This document shows, in pieces, positions 49,501-60,716 of a stretch of DNA of 64,000 nt. The notes under the pieces are model-generated. The model did not search any database. It saw only the letters and a program-made list of their open reading frames with translations, and had not been told where the DNA came from. Each line of letters opens with the position of its first letter. Position 1 is the stretch's first letter. The stretch is taken from the NCBI RefSeq assembly GCF_000004195.4, contig NC_030679.2:145888243-145952242 (forward strand), read 5' to 3'. Made by a program: the position numbers and the translations under genes. The DNA comes from Xenopus tropicalis. Lineage: Eukaryota > Chordata > Amphibia > Anura > Pipidae.

Positions 49501-52500
49501 AAAAGGTGGGTCCAGCCCTTGTGGGCACCCTCAAGGGGCACCAGCAGCCCAGACCCAAATCCCCTTGGGTGGGCGGCAGGGACCCTTGTGGAGGCCTGCC
49601 ATGAGGATGCCTGGGAGGGTGTGAGGGCTCTGCACACCCCAGTCTGACCATGTATCATGAATTCTATATTGTATGTACTGTATATTATCTGGGGAGCTTC
49701 TTTGGATCTTTACCTCCACCTTTGGGCTGTGGTGGCCTTGGACTGGCACAGAAACCCAAAACATATGGAGTAACACGTCAAGACTAATTCTTTGCTGAGC
49801 TGTAGTTCTTCTTTGAAGAAAATACACAGTAATATGCATTTTTAGCAAAAAAAAGTGTATCTGACCCCTTTTGTCCATTTATGTGGACATCTTTATCCTC
49901 AGATCAGCTACTATTCAACCAGCTCCCTCTTGAGCGACAGAGCGTTCTTCCCTTCCTTCTTCAGAACCGTTCCAAGTGATGCCTTTCAGTTCCGGGGACT
50001 GGCAAAGCTGGTGTTGCATTTCAAATGGACGTGGGTGGGGCTGATAGCTACTAATGATGATTATGGTAACGAAGCAATAAAGACCATCAATGAGGAGATA
50101 ATAAAGGGAGAAGCATGTGTGGCCTACACGCTATATATTACTTCCAACCTGGTCTCCAGAACGACAACAAACATTGTAAATATCATAAAGGAGTCAAGTG
50201 CCAATGTGGTTATAGCCATCTCAGTTGGTGCCTACTTAGCGCCGATTCTGGAAGAGATGCTGAAACAGAATGTAACTGGGAAGAATTTTGTTGCCAGTGA
50301 AGCCTGGTCCATTTCAAACTTTTTATTGCTGTCAAAATACTCCCCCTTACTCTCTGGAACTATTGGCTTCGCTTTCCAAAGCTCGGAAATCCCAGGGTTT
50401 CAAGAGTATCTCAATTCCATTAACCCAATTACCACCCCAGGGAAACAATGGGTACAAATGCTCTGGGAAGAAACTTTTGGCTGCACCTTTTCTGACCCAA
50501 CCAACCAAACTTTTCCCATGAACAACTCAAAAAAACCATGCACAGGAGAGGAAAGTCTTAAAAGCATTCATAATGGCTACAACGATGTGTCTAAATTAAG
50601 GTCTTCCTACAATATCTATACCGCAGTGCATGTAATAGCAACAGCTCTGCATGACCTCAGTCAATGCCATCTCTCAAATGGAACGTTATTCAGTGATGAA
50701 TGTTCAGATATAGGATATTTCAAACCTCATCAGGTAAAATAATACAGTATATCAAAATGTTCTCACTTTTACTTTTTTGAAACTTTAAATAAACTCATTT
50801 CCACGAATATCAGACATTTATCAAAAAAATCTGAACTGGAAAAGCACGTTTGGGAAAAAAAAGTCATGGAAAAGTCTAAAAAAAAAAAAAACATGATTTT
50901 TTTTGATAACCTCGGTTTTTCCTGAATTGTCGTACAAAAAACAGCAGAAAAAAAATCCAAAAACCTCCAAAAATTCTTAGCAAAGAAAGATCTTCCAATT
51001 GTAAGTGGCGTTGACTTCTACATGGTCTCAACACGTTTTAGATGGAGTCGTTTTGGATTCGGAATTGGTTCCTTTTTGTTGCATAGGAAATCTCAGGAAA
51101 GTTGACTTTTTTTGGCGACTTTCTAGCGCTAAAACAAAAAATCCAATCATTAGTAAATGCCCCCATAGGGACTCTTGTAAACTTCTCATATTTTGAACTG
51201 CTATAAATGATTTTGATGGTTATGGGATCTATCTCAATAAAGGCTCTTCTGCTCTGTCCAAGGCCTCCTCTTCCTTAATGAAAAAATTGAATGGGGTTCC
51301 AACACAATGGACCCCAGTTTACAGACAAGCTGAATGGGTAACAATTCTAGTCCCGTGGTCTCACTTAATACCAAGGAGAGTAAGTAGAATGGCAACATTG
51401 TTGTAATATCTCCCTTCTTTGAAGTCAAGGAGTCTTCTGCCTATTGTCCCATTTCTCAAGTTGAAGTACAAGTCAAGCCAAGATGTTTAATACATTTTTT
51501 GCAATCGCTATGACTCCCTGAATCAAGTTAAGTCACATAAAATCCATCAGTCTGGGGGTTGGCTTTTTCCTAAACATATAAGTAAGTATCTTATTATTTT
51601 GTTCAGTGGCAACTGTATAGATTAATGGAAAGGAAAGAACGTTTTCACTTGAGTTTGGTGGTCAAAAGACAATGAGAAAAATAAATTGATAGTAGTAGTA
51701 ATGGGACCAGAGTGTAGGATGGCACTGAAATTCAAGCCTATGAGATTTAAGAAGAGTAGGACCTAGAGAATGTTCACATGACATTTATTACTAACGGTCA
51801 GAATTTTTTCTTCCCAAATTTGGATTTTTTAGAGCTAAAAGTCAACTTAAGGAAGTTGTGACTTTTTCAAGATTTACCATGTGTCAAGACGGATAAAAAT
51901 CAGATTTTGATAATTCTCCAGCTAAAACTTGCCAAGATCATGTAGAAGTCAATGACAGATGTCCCTTCCCTGGAGGATCCTTCTTTTGCTTCGAAACCTT
52001 AGGGGTTTTGGATTTTTGACGCTGTATTTTTTGTTAGAAAAAGTAAAGATTTCAGTGGAACGGTTAGAAAAAGTTATAGTTTTGTCGTTTTACTGGAATT
52101 TTTTTTCCTTTACATACATTTTCAATTTAGACTAGTAAATGTCAGATATTCATGGAAATGAGTTTATTCTAATTTAAAAAAATGTTAGAGTTTTAGTAAA
52201 TCAGCCCCTAAGCTATGAAAATTGGTGTCCCAATTGCCTTTTTGATGGATGTTATAAATAGGGTTGCACTGAATCCCGGATTTGGTTCGGGATTCGGGCG
52301 AATCCTGGTTTTTTTTTAAGGATTCGGTTTCGGCCGAATCTGTGGTCCTGGCCAAACGGAATATGAATCCTTATTAGCATAAATTCACATATGCTAATTA
52401 GAATTCGGAAAGGGTTAAATGGGCAGTAAAAATAAATTTTCAACGCATGGCAGATTTTTAACCCCTTTCCGATCCTAATCAGCATGTGCTTATTAGGATT

Positions 52501-55353
52501 CGGATTCGGTTCAGGATTCGGCCGAATCCTTCTGGGTGTGTTCGGGGGTTCGACCAAACCCAAAAAAGTGGGTTTGGTGCATCCCTAGTTATAAAACACA
52601 CCCAAGCTTCTACCCAAATAACCTGTTGCATCTACAGCAGTGATCCCCAACCAGTGGCTCGGGGGCAACATGTTGCTCACCAACCCCTTGGAGGTTGCTC
52701 CCAGTGGCCTTAAAGCTGGTGCTTATTTTTGAATTTCTGGCTTGGAGGCAAGTTTTGGCTGCATAAAAAGCAGGTGTACTGCCAAATATTGCCTCCTGTA
52801 GGCTGCCAGTTCACACAGGGGCTACCAAATAGCCAATCATAGCCCTTATTTGGTACCCCTAGAACTTTTTTCATGCTTGTGTTGCTCCCCAACACTTGTT
52901 CCATTTGAAAAGTATAAAAGGTTGGGGTTGGGGGTGGCCTCAGGGCAGCCTCGGGGCTCCCAGAAAGAAATCCAGTGCTGTAAATGTATGGTTGTAAACC
53001 CATGAATTATTTGGTTTATGTTTAAAGATCAAGTGCACAAAAAAAGCTTGTCCTAAATCTTATTGAGTTCTTGTTTTTGGACAAAGGATGAATATTTCAG
53101 GGTCCTCAAATAAAATAAAAAGACATTCAACCAAACATCTTCCTCTTTTCCTGATTTATTTTTTCTTGAAAAAGATGGAACCCCACATTTTTGAATAAGT
53201 AGAATCTCACCAAATGTTGGTTTTGGGTACCAGTAATAATGATGAACAAAATTTTTTGGCAGGCATGGATTGGCTGTGAAATTCTGCATTTCACCACTGG
53301 CAAAATATTTTATGTGATGGGCATAATAATTTACCACGGAAAAAATTTGCCAAGTGAAGAAAGTTGCGCTCTCATCTAAAAGGCCTTTGTGCCTCAAAAA
53401 ATGCACCGGTTGTGTAAAAAAGTTGCGTTGTGTCAAATACATCATGGGGGCGAGTCCAAAAAGTTGAGGTTGCATCAAAAAAGTCATGCGGTAGCCGTGT
53501 TTAGCACATTTTTCAATTTTTTTTTCAAATTTTTCAGCAATTTTGCGAATGTTTTGGCAAAGCGAAATGGGACAGATTCGCCCACCACCAATCAGTAATA
53601 ATGTAATTACATTTTTGTGTTTTCTCATTCGTTGATTTCTTCATTACTTGATATCAGGTACTAGTCAACCAGAAACATGTACATTATTTATCATTTAGTA
53701 CTTAAATCTGACTTTCATGAAAAAAAAAAGCTCTATGTGTATTTTCTATATATATTTTTTCTCCTTTATGCAGCTACTACATTATTTTAAGAATGTCCGG
53801 GTAAAGCTAAGCAACAATAGGGAGATTTTTTTTGATAAGGATGGAAACCCACCAGCTGTATATGACATAGTCAACTGGCAGCCTGGGCCAGATGGTTCCA
53901 TAAAGCATGTGAAAGTTGGAAGCTATGATACTCTGAATTCTTCTGGAGATGTATTTAGCCTTAATATAAACTCAGTATGGTGGGGGACAGGAAACCAGGA
54001 GGTAAGTCTCTCTATTGCATTAGTGGGTTAAAGGTAAAGCCTTCAGAGATCCATCTTGGGTCTCATATTTTTTTCCTTGTAGACTCCACGTTCTGTGTGC
54101 AGTCAGAGTTGCCCAGTAGGGTTTAAGAAGTTAGTAAAGAGAGGGGAACCTGTGTGCTGCTTTCAGTGTGTTCCCTGCGCCCAAGGAGAGGTCTCCAATC
54201 AGACAGGTGAGTGACGCACAATACATTTCACAACCAATAACATGAAGTATTGAAGCTTGTCTGCCTGAGTATTTTCATTTTTTTCTTAGTTAATTTATTA
54301 GTTACCATTATGTTTTGCCTGTTGAATGAACACTCATCATTCCTAAAAAAATCAACTCTGATGATCTATAGCATTCAAATTCCAATACTTTGTTGTTAGA
54401 TGTTCTCAAAAATGCCACGTAAGATATAATTGCATTTAAATGTGGTTGCAATTTCAGATTCCATTGAGTGCTGGAAGTGCCCCTGGGACATGTGGCCCAA
54501 CAGTGCAAGAAACAAATGTTTTCTAAAGCTCACAGAGTTCCTTTCCTATGAGGATCCCCTGGGGTTGATCCTAGCAGCTGTCAGTGCTTTCTCCTCTATG
54601 GTTCCAATGTCCATCTTCCGTCTTTTTTTCCAGTATAAATCCACCCCGATTGTGAGAGCCAATAACTATTCAGTGAGTTGTATTCTCTTAGTATCTCTGT
54701 CTTTCTGCTTCCTCTGTGCTTTGGCTTTCATTGGTTACCCCCAACCTGAGAAGTGCCTTCTGCGCCAGGCGGCGTTTGGCCTTGTCTTTACCCTCTGTGT
54801 ATCCTGCATTTTGGCCAAAACTGTTATTGTTGTTTTTGCCTTCATGGCCACTAAACCCGGGAGCAGCCTCAAAAAATGGACAACTCCCCGTGTGCCCTAC
54901 ATGATCATTACCATCTGCACCTTCATACAACTCACTTTGTGTGTATTTTGGTTGACCATCTTCCCTCCTTTCCTCCAGTTCAATATTGAAGCCAAACCTG
55001 GAATCATTATTGTAGAGTGCAATGAAAATTCTCAGTTTGCCTTCTGGTGCATGCTGGGATATCTTGGAATTTTAGCCTCTGTCAGTTTCACTGTAGCTTT
55101 CCTGGCCAGGAGGCTCCCAGACAACTTCAATGAGGCCAAACTAATAACATTCAGCATGTTGGCCTTCCTCAGTGTGTGGGTGTACTTTATCCCAGCCTCT
55201 CTCAGTGCCCAGGGCAAGTATACTGTTGCCATGGAGATCTTTGCCATTCTGACTTCCAGTTGGGCCCTTGTGTTCTGCATGTTCCTCCCCAAATGTTTCA
55301 TCATATTGTTCAGACCCGACATGAACTCTAGAGAAAAACTTATGGGTAAATAG
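46506..55353 (+). CDS. V2R gene 5, complete, 862 aa
   Basis: Coding exons: 46506-46510, 48293-48505, 48860-49151, 49903-50733, 53774-54001, 54083-54206, 54458-55353 (2589 nt, frame open). The domain plan is that of gene 2, but the flytrap domain is clearly diverged, for example signal peptide MRLMSNLYRTFLHLILIC, GHSKSTYS in the pocket, and YYSTSSLLSD retained. Exon 7 starts diverged (SARNKCFLKLTEFLS, DPLGLILAAVSAF), but from STPIVRANN at about 54640 to the end it is almost the same as gene 1, which suggests gene conversion. The tail is short (SREKLMGK). Poly(A) signal AATAAA is at 55364-55369. It is probably a vomeronasal receptor with ligand preference unlike genes 2 and 3. Confidence 0.93.
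46820..48015. mobile_element. Dispersed repeat with 75-bp array, intron 1 of gene 5
   Basis: Same family as 8515-9130. The central part (about 46970-47735) is about ten tandem copies of a 74-75 bp unit (CACCGGTTTATCCCTCTCTT, GCAGAGTATGGGCAGGGTAA, AGACAACCAACAGAGTGA). The long minus-strand open frames, up to 247 codons, are products of this array: they repeat a 25-residue block with no domain. Confidence 0.8.
48583..48720 (-). mobile_element. CR1 3' end fragment, intron 2 of gene 5
   Basis: TTACATAGTTAAGTTGGGTT and GAAAAAAAGACCATCAAGTTC are the reverse complement of the CR1 tail at 28450-28520. This is a short 5'-truncated copy on the minus strand. Confidence 0.78.
50734..52258. other. Intron 4 of gene 5, left part
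   Basis: A/T-rich and unassigned. Stretches such as TGGTAAATCAGCCCC-like and TTAGTAAATGCCCCC near 51150 and 52200 suggest old MITE ends. No coding signal. Confidence 0.4.
52259..52587. mobile_element. hAT MITE, 329 bp, intron 4 of gene 5
   Basis: The ends TAGGGTTGCACTGAATCCC and GGTTTGGTGCATCCCTA are flanked by perfect octamers GTTATAAA (52251-52258 and 52588-52595). The interior is rich in GATTCGG/CCGAATC inverted motifs. Confidence 0.88.
52638..52920. mobile_element. hAT-like MITE, right end eroded
   Basis: The left end CAGTGATCCCCAACCAGTGG is the same as at 45282. It is recognisable to about 52920 (AAAAGGTTGGGGTTGGGGG), after which the right end is altered. Confidence 0.75.
53239..53592. 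mobile_element. hAT MITE, TAGTGATGAGC family, intron 4 of gene 5
   Basis: The left part AATGATGAACAAAATTTTTT and the right part AAATGGGACAGATTCGCCCA are those of the family. CAGTAATA flanks it at 53231-53238 and 53593-53600; the exact edge may be one base off. It ends about 180 bases before exon 5. Confidence 0.72.
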
Positions 55354-55369
55354 ACAGATACTTAATAAA

Positions 55370-56559
55370 AACATCAGAAAATTACAAACATGAACACTAA
55401 TCACTTTTCTTTCAATCCCATCTCACTACGCAATGCCTTCTTCTGTATAGTTTCCTGCTATTTCCATGTACAACTGCTTTCCTTTAGAAGAATGTTGTGT
55501 AATTTCCCATGTTGCCAGCCTGGATTCCATTGGCTGGGCTTGCAGATTTCCTTGTGTTTCAGTCTGTCTGATGACAACAGGACGTGATTCTCCAAAATAA
55601 AAGCTAAAGACCACATACATATACTAATGGTCCATCCACAGTGGTCTACCTGCCCTAATTAGTCTCTTTGCCTTACTTCCTGTGCTTCTCAATCCAGAAT
55701 CATCTGCTCTACTGGCTAAGGCCCTAGTCGGTGGAAATATTAATCTAGAGAGCTGCTGGGAAGATAAAGAAAGGGCAAAGCACTGCATCCGAAATACCTC
55801 AAAAGGACTCTAACTTGCCATAATGATAGGACTAAGAAAGGGACAATGATTCACAACAATGTTAAGGTGGCCATACACGGGCTGATTTCAGATTTGGGTG
55901 CTGGTGCAGTGACATCAGCATGCAAGCACATGACATCATCACTTCGTGCCTGGGGTAAAAATCAAAATAAATAGATGCCAAAGACCCATGTCTTATAATA
56001 ATACCTGAATATAGATCTGGGTGTGAATAAATTGCTATTTTGGCTTGTTCTTCTGGTACCTGACTCTCTGCTTTGATTCTGATGGTTTGCTGCCCGCCTT
56101 GCACCTTTTGTTTTGCCTCAATACGACTGAATAAGAGCCTTTTTATCCCATTGGACACTTCTGTATACAAGTTTTTTCCTTGGTCCGGACTTCAACCTGG
56201 TAAGGGCCATCAGTAAGCAGAGAAGGGTTTATACATTATAGATACATTTTCTATCATAGTTAGGGCAGATTCGGATCCACCAATCACTGTTGAGTTGGTG
56301 ACAAGTACTGACAAGTAGATTGCTGCAGCCCAGCATTGTTGACATAAAGATCCATTAGATCACCATTCTGGGTCTCTTTCCACATTAAGATTTTTGGGTT
56401 AAAATGGTTTGAAAAGCATTTCGAGTAGATACCATACTATTTGTCATTGTATTTCAATATAATTACTTTTGCCGTCCCACCGTAACCCATAAAGTGATAG
56501 CTCTTGATTCAATAACTTAAGTATACCCCTCCTTGGTAAAGTTTTGTTCACCCATAGTA
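55370..56559. other. Gene 5 downstream spacer
   Basis: No gene seen. From about 55865 the phrase AAGGTGGCCATACACGGGCT resembles the end of a common frog hAT repeat, but I cannot place its other end. The rest is unassigned. Confidence 0.4.
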
Positions 56560-57448
56560 CAGGTATGGGACCCGTTATCCAGAATGCTCGGGACCAAGAG
56601 TATTCCGGATAAGGGATCTTTCCGTAATTTGGATCTCCATATCTAAAGTCTACTAAAAAATCAATAAAACATTCATTAAACCCAATAGGATTGTTTTGAG
56701 TCCAATAAGAATTTATTATATCTTAATTGGGATCAAGTACAGGTACTGTTTTATTATTACAGAGAAAAGGGAATCATTTAACCATGAAATAAACCCAATA
56801 GGGCTGTTCTGCCCCAATAAGGGGTAATTATATCTTAGTTGGGATCAAGTACAGGTACTGTTTTATTATTACAGAGAAAAGGGAATCATTTAACCATGAA
56901 ATAAACCCAATAGGGCTGTTCTGCCCCAATAAGGGGTAATTATATCTTAGTTGGGATCAAGTACAGGTACTGTTTTATTATTACAGAGAAAAGGGAATCA
57001 TTTAACCATGAAATAAACCCAATAGGGCTGTTCTGCCCCCAATAAGGGGTAATTATATCTTAGTTGGGATCAAGTACAGGTACTGTTTTATTATTACAGA
57101 GAAAAGGGAATCATTTAACCATTAAATAAACCCAATAGGGCTGTTCTGCCCCAATAAGGGGTAATTATATCTTAGTTGGGATCAAGTACAGGTACTGTTT
57201 TATTACTACAGAGAAAAGGGAATCATTTAACCATGAAATAAACCCAATAGGGCTGTTCTGCCCCCAATAAGGGGTAATTATATCTTAGTTGGGATCAAGT
57301 ACAGGTTCTGTTTTATTATTACAGAGGAAAAGGTAATTCATTTTGTAAAATTAGAATAATTTGCTTATAATGGAGTCTATGGGAGACAGGCTTTCCGTAA
57401 AATGAACTTTCTGGATAATGGGGTTCCGGATAAGGGTTCCCATACCTG
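56560..57448. mobile_element. Complete TA-flanked MITE with 112/113-bp array
   Basis: The ends CAGGTATGGGACCCGTTATCC (left) and GGATAAGGGTTCCCATACCTG (right) are inverted repeats, each bordered by TA, fitting a TA target site. Between them lie about 90-120 bases of unique arm on each side and about five and a half 112/113-bp units. This is the reference copy for the truncated ones at 13488, 29909 and about 62850. Confidence 0.85.
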
Positions 57449-57589
57449 TATATACGAATAAGACACGATGGAAAACAAACAATAAAAAAAACTCTTGGTT
57501 ACCATATTTAAAAAGACTTAATGGAGTCCCTTGAGAAAGAAAGTTTCATCTTAAAAGTTAGAAAGGGGTTTCTATAATGAGAGATGGGA

Positions 57590-58245
57590 AGATGTAGAAG
57601 TGTCTTTCTATAGTTTCAAAGAAAGGTTTCAAGCCTATTTAGCATGTCAGAAAATATAAGTTTCTTGATATTGATAAATTAATAACATTGGAGGCAGGTC
57701 CACCCAGGGTTTTCCAAGTTTCTCTGGATATAACTGGGTAGGAGTTACTTGGGCAAAAGGTTTAACTTGATAGTCATCAACTACTAAATATCGATGTGTA
57801 TGGTACATGCATCATGAACCTTAGTGGTACTGCTAGTGGACATCTTCTGGATCTCTATGGAGCCCACAGCCCAGACATAATTAGTACAATGAGTAGAGAT
57901 GAGCAAATTTTTGCGCCAGGCATGGATTCGCAGCGAATTTCCGCATTTCGCCATTGGCGAATTGTTTTGCTAAACTTCCGTGAAAATTCATACTGGAAAA
58001 ATTTGTCACACGGGCCCGTCAAAAAAAAAGACGTGGTCGCGGAAAATTAGGTGCGGTCGCGTCAAAAAAAAGGACGCGGTCGTGTCAAAAAAAGGCGTGG
58101 TCGTGGGCGACAAAAAAAAAATAGATGCAGGCGACAAAAAAAAAAAATTGCGCGACAAATGCGATTCGCTCATCACTAACAATGAGACCTAAGGGAGAGA
58201 TTTTGGACCTCTGTGCATATTCACAATACACCCCAATAGTGATGC
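57590..58245 (+). pseudogene. Relic V2R promoter region without exons, split by a MITE
   Basis: 57590-57893 matches the region upstream of gene 6 (60290-60600): GGAGGCAGGTCCAC, TTTCTCTGGATATAACT, GGTACATGCATCA and CAGACATAATTAGT. It continues after the MITE at 58179 with ACAATGAGACCTAAGGGAGA (the ACCTAAGGGA element at 58187-58196) and CCTCTGTGCATATTCACA. The TATA box and micro-exon that should follow are absent; another repeat begins instead. No V2R exon lies between here and gene 6, so this is an orphaned 5' flank. Confidence 0.72.
57894..58178. mobile_element. hAT MITE inside the relic promoter
   Basis: The ends TAGAGATGAGCAAATTTTTG and GCGATTCGCTCATCACTA are flanked by perfect octamers ACAATGAG (57886-57893 and 58179-58186). 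It sits directly next to the ACCTAAGGGA element. The interior has short AAAAAAAGACG repeats. Confidence 0.88.
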
Positions 58246-59810
58246 GTGGGCTGACCAGCAACTAGTGGGACCCACAGGTTTACCCTTAGGTCAGGCAGGT
58301 TAGGGTTAAAATTTGGGCACTTTGGGTCAGACTGGGGACTAGGGATGTAGCGAACCTCAAAAAAAAAGTTCACGAACGCGTTTGCGAACTTACGCCAAAA
58401 AGCGAGAATATTCGCGAACTTTGCGAACCCCATAGACTTCAATGGGAAGGCGAACTTTAAAACCTAGAAAAGCCATTTCTGCCCAGAAAACTGGTTTTAA
58501 AGTTGTTTAAAGGGTGCCACGACCTGAACAGTGGCATGCAGGAGGGGGATCAAGGGCAAAAATTTCTTTGAAAAATACGTTGTTGACACAGCGCAAAAAA
58601 AAAAAACGCAAGCTATTCCTATGTATACGCAAAGGCAGCTGGCAGACCTAGCGGAAATACGCAGCGTTTTTTGCTATTTCGCACTATTAGCACCATGGAA
58701 ACGGGATTTGCTTAAACCAGTACTAGGCTGAAAAACGCCATGTGTGGCTTGTGCGGCGTTTTTAGGCCGAGAAAAAACGCAGCGGAAAAACGCCTAAGGC
58801 GAACCCAAATTGTGAACATTGCGAAAAGTTCGCGAATTTGTGAACTTGCGAACACCCGATGTTCGCGCGAATTAGTTCGCCGTGTAAGATTTGAACTATA
58901 TATAATAATAATATAATATTAATAATAATATTAATCACCCCTCTTACTAGGGTTCCGGTTCTTTTGAGAAGCAGACAAATAACCCATACCAATAAGTGTA
59001 TATTAAAATGAATATATTGAGTAGCAAATCAATGGACGGTTACAATGAAAAGATTAGTTAACAAAACACAATATTTATACATTATTTACATTTACAGATT
59101 AATGACAAAATCTACATTATAGCTACCGATAAACAAAGAACATGGTGGTCTCGTTCCTTTTCTCTAGCCATGGCCTCTTCTCTCTGGTCTGTCTCACATC
59201 TTGCCCGGTCACTTCTGATGCAGTTCCCAGGTGCTCCTCCCAGGTTCTTTTCCCAGGTTGCTCCCCCAGGTTCCTCCACCCAAGTTGCTCTGTCCAGCAC
59301 ACATTTATACACCTTTCAGCCACTGCCCCCCACATACCAACTGATCAGATGGGGTTGATAAAAAACCACACCTTACCCATTGGTCAGAAACTGTTGAGTT
59401 TTATGGCTTCTCTGAGACGTACTGTCCCACCATCCACAGAAAAACCCTTAGATATGGAGATTTGGCTTCGGGTGCAACTTGAAAAACTGGTTTATAGTAA
59501 TCAGTTTAGTAATCAGTAGAGCTCCCCCCATACTCAGTGTATAACACAATAGAGCCACAACACACATATATATATTTATATATATCACAAATAATGGCAC
59601 CCAAATACGCGATTTCTTACAGCCGGCGAACAGTTCGCTACATCTCTAACAATGAGACATAAGGGAGAGATTTTGGACCTCTGTGCATATTCACAATACA
59701 CCCCAATAGTGATGCGTGGGCTGACCAGCAACTAGTGGGACCCACAGGTTTACCCTTAGGTCAGGCAGGTTAGGGTTAAAATTTGGGCACTTTGGGTCAG
59801 ACTGGGGATA
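58179..59810. repeat. 160-bp direct repeats flanking a 1.3-kb insertion
   Basis: 58179-58339 and 59649-59809 are near-identical: promoter relic plus the left part of a MITE (AGTGATGCGTGGGCTGACC to TCAGACTGGGGA). They enclose the element at 58340-59648. The octamers beside that element do not match each other (CTGGGGAC and ACAATGAG), so this is not a simple insertion. The second copy has one base changed in the promoter element (ACATAAGGGA). Confidence 0.8.
58340..59648. mobile_element. Compound DNA element with TAGGGATGTAGCGAA ends
   Basis: It starts TAGGGATGTAGCGAACCT and ends AGTTCGCTACATCTCTA, inverted-repeat ends of hAT type. The left arm has CGCGAACTTTGCGAACCCC and GACTTCAATGGGAAGGCG. 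From about 58890 to 59630 a different A/T-rich sequence, starting with TAATAATA repeats, looks like a second nested insertion without recognisable coding capacity. Confidence 0.6.
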
Positions 59811-59975
59811 TACGCTCTTCCTCTGCTCCGGAAGTTTCCCTGTCTTGGAACCTAAAGTGTGTGTAGAAGGGTCCTACAATGGCAATATATTAAGGGTTAG
59901 GGTCAGGTAAGGGTTATGGTTTGGTGGGTTAGAGTTGAGTGAGGGTTGAGTTTTTTCTGACCTGCACATCACTTT
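59709..59975. mobile_element. MITE with TAGTGATGYG ends
   Basis: The ends AGTGATGCGTGGGCTGACC and TGACCTGCACATCACT are inverted repeats. Internal phrases GGTCAGGCAGGTTAGGGTT and TACGCTCTTC recur at 62545-62850 in a second copy. Its left half is also the tail of the 160-bp direct repeat. Confidence 0.7.
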
Positions 59976-60597
59976 TCATCTCATTATCCCTAAGTTGGGA
60001 CAGTACAATGAATCACAAGGTCATAATTCTAATGCATAGATTGGATGAATTGATTGGATATTCTCTTTTTACGATGATAGCAAAGTTTGCATGAAGGTAT
60101 AGTATAGCAAGTGAGAAAGTATTCTTATAGGAGGCCATTCTTTATCTTTCATAGCCAGGATGTAAATAAAGGGACCTGTTTATAAAATAATATTTAAAAA
60201 ATACATTTTGACCTCAACACTGACAAAATGTTTTGTTTCTGCTCTATGAATAAAGAACTTTGACCTTCTATTGGTCCAAATTTAATCTACCTTCAAGAAA
60301 AGGTTGGAAGCCCATTTAGCATGTGAGAAAAGAAAAGTTTCTTGATATTAATAATCTTATGAAGCCCTTCTTTTTTTTTTTTACTTTTTGAAGAAAATCG
60401 GAGGCAGGTCCACACAGGGTTTTTCAAGTTTCTCTGGATATAACTAGGTAGGAGCTACGTGGGCAAAAGGTTAAACTTAATGGACATCAGGTTCAGCTAC
60501 TAAATATTAGTGTATATGGTACATGCATCACAAATCTTGGAGGTACTGCTGATGAGCATCAATTGGATCTCTATAGAGTTCTACGGCCCAGACATAA

Positions 60598-60716
60598 TTA
60601 GTGCAATGAGACCTAAGGGAGAGATTTTGGGCCTTGGTGCATATTCACATTTGCAATGCCCTATATATAAAGCAGTAAGAACAGGCACAGCCATACACAC
60701 AGGCAGTCAGAATGAG
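60598..60716 (+). promoter_or_regulatory. Gene 6 promoter and micro-exon 1
   Basis: GACCTAAGGGA is at 60610-60620, a canonical TATATATAAA box at 60662-60671, and ATG at 60712-60714. Exon end is 60716 with donor GTAAGA. Spacing from element to ATG equals that of genes 4 and 5. Confidence 0.75.

Noticed and set aside
59142..59519. 125-codon + frame in the compound element upstream of gene 6
   Set aside because: It has no recognisable domain, no splice context or promoter, and lies inside nested transposon sequence.
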